In this document: positions 5,719-10,000 of the stretch, piece by piece | How the letters are laid out: the number at the start of each line of letters is the position of its first letter | How positions within the stretch are numbered: position 1 is the first letter of the stretch | Assembly: GCA_020217035.1 (NCBI GenBank) | Contig: JAIWOG010000224.1 | Span: 1 to 10,000, forward strand | DNA: 10,000 nucleotides | Source: Magnetospirillum sp. | GTDB taxonomy: Bacteria > Pseudomonadota > Alphaproteobacteria > Rhodospirillales > Magnetospirillaceae | Reading direction: 5' to 3' | Notes under the pieces: generated by a model | Databases searched by the model: none | Told to the model about the DNA's origin: nothing | The model's input: the letters and a program-made list of their open reading frames with translations, nothing else | Made by a program: the position numbers and the translations under genes

Positions 5719-8700
5719 TCAGGGCAAAGCTGGCGTTGCGGGCTTCGTCAGCCTGGCTCGCAGGCGTTCGAACCACAGATACAGCACCGGGGTGATGTAA
5801 AGGGTCAGCGCTTGGCTGACGATCAGGCCGCCCACCACCGACAGTCCCAGCGGTTGGCGCAACTCGGCGGCGGCGCCGTGGCCCAGCGCGATGGGAAGCG
5901 TGCCCATGATCGCCGCCATGGTGGTCATCATGATGGGGCGGAAACGCAGCAGGCAGGCTTGGCGGATGGCCTCGTGCGGGGACAGGTTCTGGCCGCGCTG
6001 CGCTTCCAGCGCGAAGTCGATCATCATGATGGCGTTCTTCTTGACGATGCCGATCAACATCAACACGCCGATCATGGCGATCACCGACAATTCCTGGCGG
6101 AACAGCATCAGCGTCGCCAAGGCGCCGACGGCGGCCGAAGGCAGCCCCGACAGGATGGTCACCGGATGGATCAGGCTTTCGTAAAGAACCCCCAGGATGA
6201 CGTAGATGACCACCACGGCGGCCAGCAACAACAGTCCCTGGTTGGCCAGCGATTGCTGGAACACCTTGGCGGTGCCGGCGAAGCTGCCGGTGATGCCGGC
6301 GGGCATGGTCATCTCGGCCTGCACGTCCTTGATGCGCTGGGCCGCCTGACCCAGGGACACGCCTGGGCTTAGGTTGAAGGCGATGGTCACGGCGGGCAAC
6401 TGGCTTTGGTGGTTGATGACCAGCGGGCCGACGGTGCGGCCGATCTCGGCCACCGCGTCCAGCGGCACCAGGGGGCCATCCTTGGACCTGACCTTCAACT
6501 TGGCCAGCGCCGAAAGGTCGGCCTGGAACCTGGGGTCCATTTCCAGGATCACCGCGTAATCGGCGATGGTGGCGTAGATGGTCGACACCTCGCGCGAGCC
6601 ATAGGCCGAATAAAGGGCGCTGCGCACCGCGTCCAACTCGATGCCCAGAGCCGCCGCCTTGTCGCGGTTGACGGCGACCAGCGCCTGCGGGCTTTTGATC
6701 TGCAAGTCGCTGGTGACGTCCTGGACCAGCTTCTCCTTGGCCAGGCGGGTGGTCAGGGAATCGGCGAAGGCGTAAAGCTCGGCCTGGTTGATGCCTTCCA
6801 GGGTGTATTGATATTGGCTTTTCGACGACCGCCCACCCAGGTTCAAGGTCTGCACCGGGACGATGAAGACGTTGATGCCCGGCCGGCCGCCGGTCTTCTT
6901 GCGCAGTTGCTGGATGACGTCCTCGACCTTGGGCCGCTTGTCGCGGTCCACCAGGTTGACGAACATGCGGCCCGAATTGGCGGCGTTCGAGATGCCCGAC
7001 ACGCCCACCGCCGAGGTGACGGTGGCGACGTAAGGGTCGGCGCCGACGATGGCCGCCACCCGCTTTTGCTCTTCCGCCATGGCGGCGAAGGAAATGTCCT
7101 GGGCGGCTTCGGTCTGGATGAAGATCTGTCCGGTGTCCTCGGTGGGGAAGAATCCCTTGGGGACCTCGCGGGCCAGCCATACCGTGGCGACGATGGTGGC
7201 GATCCCCAGGACCAGCATGGACAATCCATGGGCCAGAACCCAATCCAGGCTGCGCCGGTAGCCGTCCAGCAAGCGGTTGAAAGCCTGTTCAAGGAACCTT
7301 TCCACCCGGCCGGCCTGGCCGTCGTGTTCGGGGCGCAGCCAGCGGGCGCACATCACCGGGGTGAGCGTCAGCGACAACAAGCCGGAAATGCCGATGGCCA
7401 GGGTGACCACCACGGCGAACTCGTGGAACATGCGGCCGATGACACCGCCCATCAGCAAGATGGGAATGAACACGGCGACCAGCGACACGGTGATGGACAC
7501 GATGGTGAAGCCGATCTCGTGCGCCCCCTTGATGGCCGCGTCGAACGGCTTCATGCCGTCGTCCACGTGACGCTGGATGTTTTCCAGCATGACGATGGCG
7601 TCGTCCACCACCAGTCCCACCGAAAGCGTCAGGCCCAACAACGAGATGTTGTCCAGCGAAAACCCCAGCAACGCCATCGCCCCCAAGGTGGCGATCAGCG
7701 ACACCGGCAGCACGATGGTGGGGATGATGGTGGCCGACAGCCGGCGCAGGAAGACGAAGATCACCATCACCACCAGGGCGATGGTCAGGGCGAAGGTGAA
7801 CTGGACGTCGCCGATGGCGTCGCGGATCGAACGCGAGCGGTCGTTCATCACCTGGACGTCGACGGTGGGGGGCAGGGCTTCCTTGATGCTGGGCATCAGG
7901 GCGCGGACGTCGTCCACCACCTGCACGGTGTTGGCCTCGGGCTGGCGCTGCACCGCCAAGACGATGGCTCGGGTGCCGTTGAACCACGACGCCGTGCGGT
8001 TGTTTTCCACCGAATCCGACACCTTGGCCACGTCCTTCAGGCGTACCGGGGCGCCGTCGCGCCACGCCACCGCCAGTTCGGAAAACGCCTGGGCGTCGGC
8101 CAATTGGGCGTTGGATTGCAGCGACAATTGCTGGCGCGGGCCGTTCAGCACGCCCAAGGGCGAATTGGAATTGGCCGCCTTGATGGCGTTGCTGAGTTCG
8201 TCGACGCCGATATTGCGCGACGCCAGGGCGTCGGGATCCATCTGGATGCGGACAGCGTATTTCTGGCTGCCATAGACCAGCACCTGCGCCACCCCCGACA
8301 GCCGCGAGATACGCGGCAGCAAGATGGTCTGGGCGTAGTCGTCCAGGGTGGACAGCGGCACGGTGGGCGACGACAGGGCCAGCAGCACCACCGGGGAATC
8401 GGACGGGTTGACCTTGCGATAGGACGGCGGCGTCGTCATCTCGTCGGGCAGACGACGCTGGGCGCGGGTGATGGCGGCCTGTACGTCCTGGGCGGCGGCG
8501 TCCACGTCGCGGTCCAGGTCGAAGGTGAGCGTGATGGACGTGGTGCCCAGACCGGACGTCGAGGTGATGGTCTCCAGGCCGGCGATGGTCGAGAATTCGC
8601 GTTCCAACGGCGCCGCCACCGACGACGCCATGGTGTCGGGGCTGGCGCCCGACAGGCTGGCCGACACGCTGATGGTGGGGAAGTCGACGTTGGGCAGCGA

Positions 8701-8805
8701 CGCCACCGGCAGTTGACGCCAGCCGACGATGCCGCCGAAAACCAGCACCAAGGTCAGCAACAGCGTGGCGATGGGGCGGCGGATGAAGACTTCCGAGAAG
8801 TTCAT
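5719..8805 (-). CDS. RND-family efflux transporter (MdtB/MdtC/HAE1-like inner-membrane pump)
   Basis: Proton-driven trimeric pump that moves drugs or other small hydrophobic molecules from the periplasm or outer leaflet towards an outer-membrane channel. It has 1028 residues, full length for the family. The start MNFSEVFIRRPIATLLLT is the standard N-terminus with the first helix; the frame continues upstream without a better start. The two-fold layout is visible: helices near 12-28, then a periplasmic porter domain to about 330, helices 2-6 (about 335-490), a helix near 525-545, a second porter domain to about 855 and the final helices (about 858-1012). Proton-relay residues are present: D401 and D402 in SVGLVVDDAIV (helix 4) and K923 in GIVKKNAIMMID (helix 10). 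The ATG overlaps the adaptor stop by one base (TAATG), so the two are translationally coupled. Only one RND gene is seen, so this is not a two-pump MdtBC arrangement. The substrate cannot be told. Confidence 0.95.
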   Translation of the reverse strand: MNFSEVFIRRPIATLLLTLVLVFGGIVGWRQLPVASLPNVDFPTISVSASLSGASPDTMASSVAAPLEREFSTIAGLETITSTSGLGTTSITLTFDLDRDVDAAAQDVQAAITRAQRRLPDEMTTPPSYRKVNPSDSPVVLLALSSPTVPLSTLDDYAQTILLPRISRLSGVAQVLVYGSQKYAVRIQMDPDALASRNIGVDELSNAIKAANSNSPLGVLNGPRQQLSLQSNAQLADAQAFSELAVAWRDGAPVRLKDVAKVSDSVENNRTASWFNGTRAIVLAVQRQPEANTVQVVDDVRALMPSIKEALPPTVDVQVMNDRSRSIRDAIGDVQFTFALTIALVVMVIFVFLRRLSATIIPTIVLPVSLIATLGAMALLGFSLDNISLLGLTLSVGLVVDDAIVMLENIQRHVDDGMKPFDAAIKGAHEIGFTIVSITVSLVAVFIPILLMGGVIGRMFHEFAVVVTLAIGISGLLSLTLTPVMCARWLRPEHDGQAGRVERFLEQAFNRLLDGYRRSLDWVLAHGLSMLVLGIATIVATVWLAREVPKGFFPTEDTGQIFIQTEAAQDISFAAMAEEQKRVAAIVGADPYVATVTSAVGVSGISNAANSGRMFVNLVDRDKRPKVEDVIQQLRKKTGGRPGINVFIVPVQTLNLGGRSSKSQYQYTLEGINQAELYAFADSLTTRLAKEKLVQDVTSDLQIKSPQALVAVNRDKAAALGIELDAVRSALYSAYGSREVSTIYATIADYAVILEMDPRFQADLSALAKLKVRSKDGPLVPLDAVAEIGRTVGPLVINHQSQLPAVTIAFNLSPGVSLGQAAQRIKDVQAEMTMPAGITGSFAGTAKVFQQSLANQGLLLLAAVVVIYVILGVLYESLIHPVTILSGLPSAAVGALATLMLFRQELSVIAMIGVLMLIGIVKKNAIMMIDFALEAQRGQNLSPHEAIRQACLLRFRPIMMTTMAAIMGTLPIALGHGAAAELRQPLGLSVVGGLIVSQALTLYITPVLYLWFERLRARLTKPATPALP

Positions 8806-9947
8806 TATGGCGCAGCCTTCGCTTCGGCCACCGTCAGACCGGGGGCCAGGCGCATCTGGCCCTGGGTCACCACCTTGTCGCCGGCCTTCAGGCCCTTGGT
8901 GACCACGGCGATTCCGTCGACCACCCGGTCGATGCCGACCGCACGGATGTCGGCCTTGGCGGTGTCGTCGACCAGAAAGACGTAGGTGCCGGACTGGCCA
9001 TTCTGCACCGCCTCGGCGGGGATGGTCAGCGCCTGTTCCTCGGTGCCCAGGACCAGGGTGACGTTGACGAACTGACCCGGCCACAGGCGGGTGTCGTCAT
9101 TGGCGAAGCTGGCCTTCAGGCCGATGGTGCCGGTGGCGGTGTCGATGGCCGAATCGATGAAGCTGAGCTTGCCCACCGCGTTCAGGCTGGAATCCGCCGT
9201 CGAGGTCACGGTGACCTCCAGGGGCTGGCCCGTCGATCCGTTCGACGACTGCGCCGTCATGGCGGCACGGATGCGCGGCAGATGGGTCTCGGCCACCGAG
9301 AAGGCGACGTTGATCGGGCGCATTTGGGTGATGGTGACCATGGACTGCGAATCGCCGGGCTTGGCCAACGACCCCAGCTTGGCGTTGATGACGCCGGTGC
9401 GGCCGGGGACCAGCGCCTTGATGGTGGCGTAACCCATGGTCAGCTTGGCGTTGTCGATGGCGGCCTGATCGGCCTTGACCGCGGCCTGGGCTTGCGCGGC
9501 GTCGGCCTGGGCCTGTTCGACCTTCTGCTTGGTGGCGGTGCCGGCCTTCAGCAATTCCTGATAGCGGGCCAAATCGGCCAGGGCGCGGTCCAACTGGGCC
9601 TTGTCGCGGGCCAAATTGGCCTCGGCCTGGCGCTTGTTGGCCTCGGCGATGCGGGAATCCAGGGTGAACAAGGTTTGCCCCTGGGTGACCTCTTGTCCTT
9701 CTTCGATGTGGACCTGCAGGACTTCACCCTCGACCCGGGGGCGCACATGCACCACCGCCACCGCCTGGACGTTGCCCACCGCTTCCACCCGGATGGGGAT
9801 GGGGCGCGGCGTGGCCGTCGCCGTGACCACCGGAACCGCCCGGTTCTCGGCCTGTGGGGGTGGCGGCTTGCCGCCCGAGAAATACCATCCGGCGCCGGCG
9901 ATGGCGGCAAGCGTCAGGACGATCAGCGTGGTGCGGGACATCATCAT
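8805..9947 (-). CDS. RND efflux periplasmic adaptor (membrane fusion protein, MdtA-like)
   Basis: Links the RND pump to an outer-membrane channel across the periplasm. It has 380 residues from ATG 9947; ATGs at 9944 and 9941 and a GTG at 9953 are in-frame alternatives, and an in-frame TAA at 9965-9963 limits it upstream. Residues 6-23 form a hydrophobic signal or anchor. There is no lipobox cysteine, so it is not a lipoprotein of the AcrA kind. A barrel-sandwich (lipoyl-like) half is at about 53-97 (VRPRVEGEVLQVHIEEGQEV), followed by an alpha-helical coiled-coil hairpin at about 98-168 rich in Ala, Gln and Lys. The second lipoyl half is at 172-200, and beta-barrel and membrane-proximal domains run from about 205 to the end, with IDTATGTI and the LWPGQFVNVTL motif. 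No ribosome binding site stands at normal distance before any candidate start. The stop overlaps the pump ATG. Confidence 0.93.
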   Translation of the reverse strand: MMMSRTTLIVLTLAAIAGAGWYFSGGKPPPPQAENRAVPVVTATATPRPIPIRVEAVGNVQAVAVVHVRPRVEGEVLQVHIEEGQEVTQGQTLFTLDSRIAEANKRQAEANLARDKAQLDRALADLARYQELLKAGTATKQKVEQAQADAAQAQAAVKADQAAIDNAKLTMGYATIKALVPGRTGVINAKLGSLAKPGDSQSMVTITQMRPINVAFSVAETHLPRIRAAMTAQSSNGSTGQPLEVTVTSTADSSLNAVGKLSFIDSAIDTATGTIGLKASFANDDTRLWPGQFVNVTLVLGTEEQALTIPAEAVQNGQSGTYVFLVDDTAKADIRAVGIDRVVDGIAVVTKGLKAGDKVVTQGQMRLAPGLTVAEAKAAP

Positions 9948-9953
9948 GGGCAC

Positions 9954-9981
9954 ATCATGACATTAGCCGGCCTTCCGTCAA
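9954..9981 (-). promoter_or_regulatory. Candidate promoter of the efflux operon
   Basis: On the minus strand TTGACG (9981-9976, five of six matches to a -35 box) and CATGAT (9959-9954, four of six to a -10 box) are 16 nt apart. The expected transcription start falls near 9947, at the adaptor ATG itself, so the mRNA could be leaderless. Only 19 bases upstream of this site are in the window, so regulatory sites further up cannot be seen. Confidence 0.3.
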
Positions 9982-10000
9982 CGGGACTTGGGTAACGGAT

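Noticed and set aside
6406..8985. Long open frame of 859 codons on the plus strand opposite the RND gene
   Set aside because: A shadow of the RND coding sequence: low-complexity HGD/RQ-rich translation with no domain, and the opposite strand is a full-length family member with catalytic residues.
8806..9084. Upstream extension of the RND frame beyond ATG 8805
   Set aside because: The extra residues are out-of-frame translation of the adaptor gene; the protein family begins at MNFSEVFIRRP and the TAATG junction fits.

Overview
The window is GC-rich, gene-dense proteobacterial chromosome. Protein content (a type II sulfide:quinone reductase, a DUF2783-like protein beside a flavin monooxygenase, a zeta-class GST isomerase) and codon use suggest an alphaproteobacterium, perhaps Rhodospirillales of the Magnetospirillum kind. 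That placement is an inference from sequence style, not a database match. I see no RNA genes, insertion sequences, CRISPR arrays or phage genes.

Region 1 (1-3574, + strand) is an aromatic-ring degradation operon. It starts with a flavin monooxygenase whose 5' end lies outside the window. A 74-residue DUF2783-like protein, fumarylacetoacetate hydrolase (fahA) and maleylacetoacetate isomerase (maiA) follow. The last two enzymes are the final steps of the homogentisate route: the isomerase makes fumarylacetoacetate, and the hydrolase cuts it to fumarate and acetoacetate. The ring-opening dioxygenase is not in the window and may lie upstream. A strong 10-bp hairpin sits between the DUF2783-like gene and fahA; fahA and maiA overlap as ATGA.

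Region 2 (about 3580-5433, + strand) is a sulfide-oxidation unit. A weak hairpin ends region 1, then comes an AT-rich promoter region with an inverted repeat resembling the sulfide-responsive SqrR/BigR operator. Next are a type II sulfide:quinone oxidoreductase with an apparent Tat signal and a three-helix membrane protein ending in CxxC. A strong intrinsic terminator closes the unit and probably also serves the converging minus-strand genes.

Region 3 (5463-9953, - strand) holds, in transcription order, a periplasmic adaptor and an RND transporter (stop and start overlap as TAATG), forming a multidrug-type efflux pump. After a 73-nt gap with a small hairpin comes a 60-residue zinc-ribbon-like protein. 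No outer-membrane channel gene is present. The adaptor start has no well-placed ribosome binding site, and the bases before it could give either a leaderless mRNA or a run of mini-ORFs.

The gene content is mostly recognisable. The points most worth attention are the candidate sulfide operator, the Tat-exported SQR with its CxxC membrane partner, the DUF2783-like/monooxygenase pairing, and the untypical start of the efflux operon.
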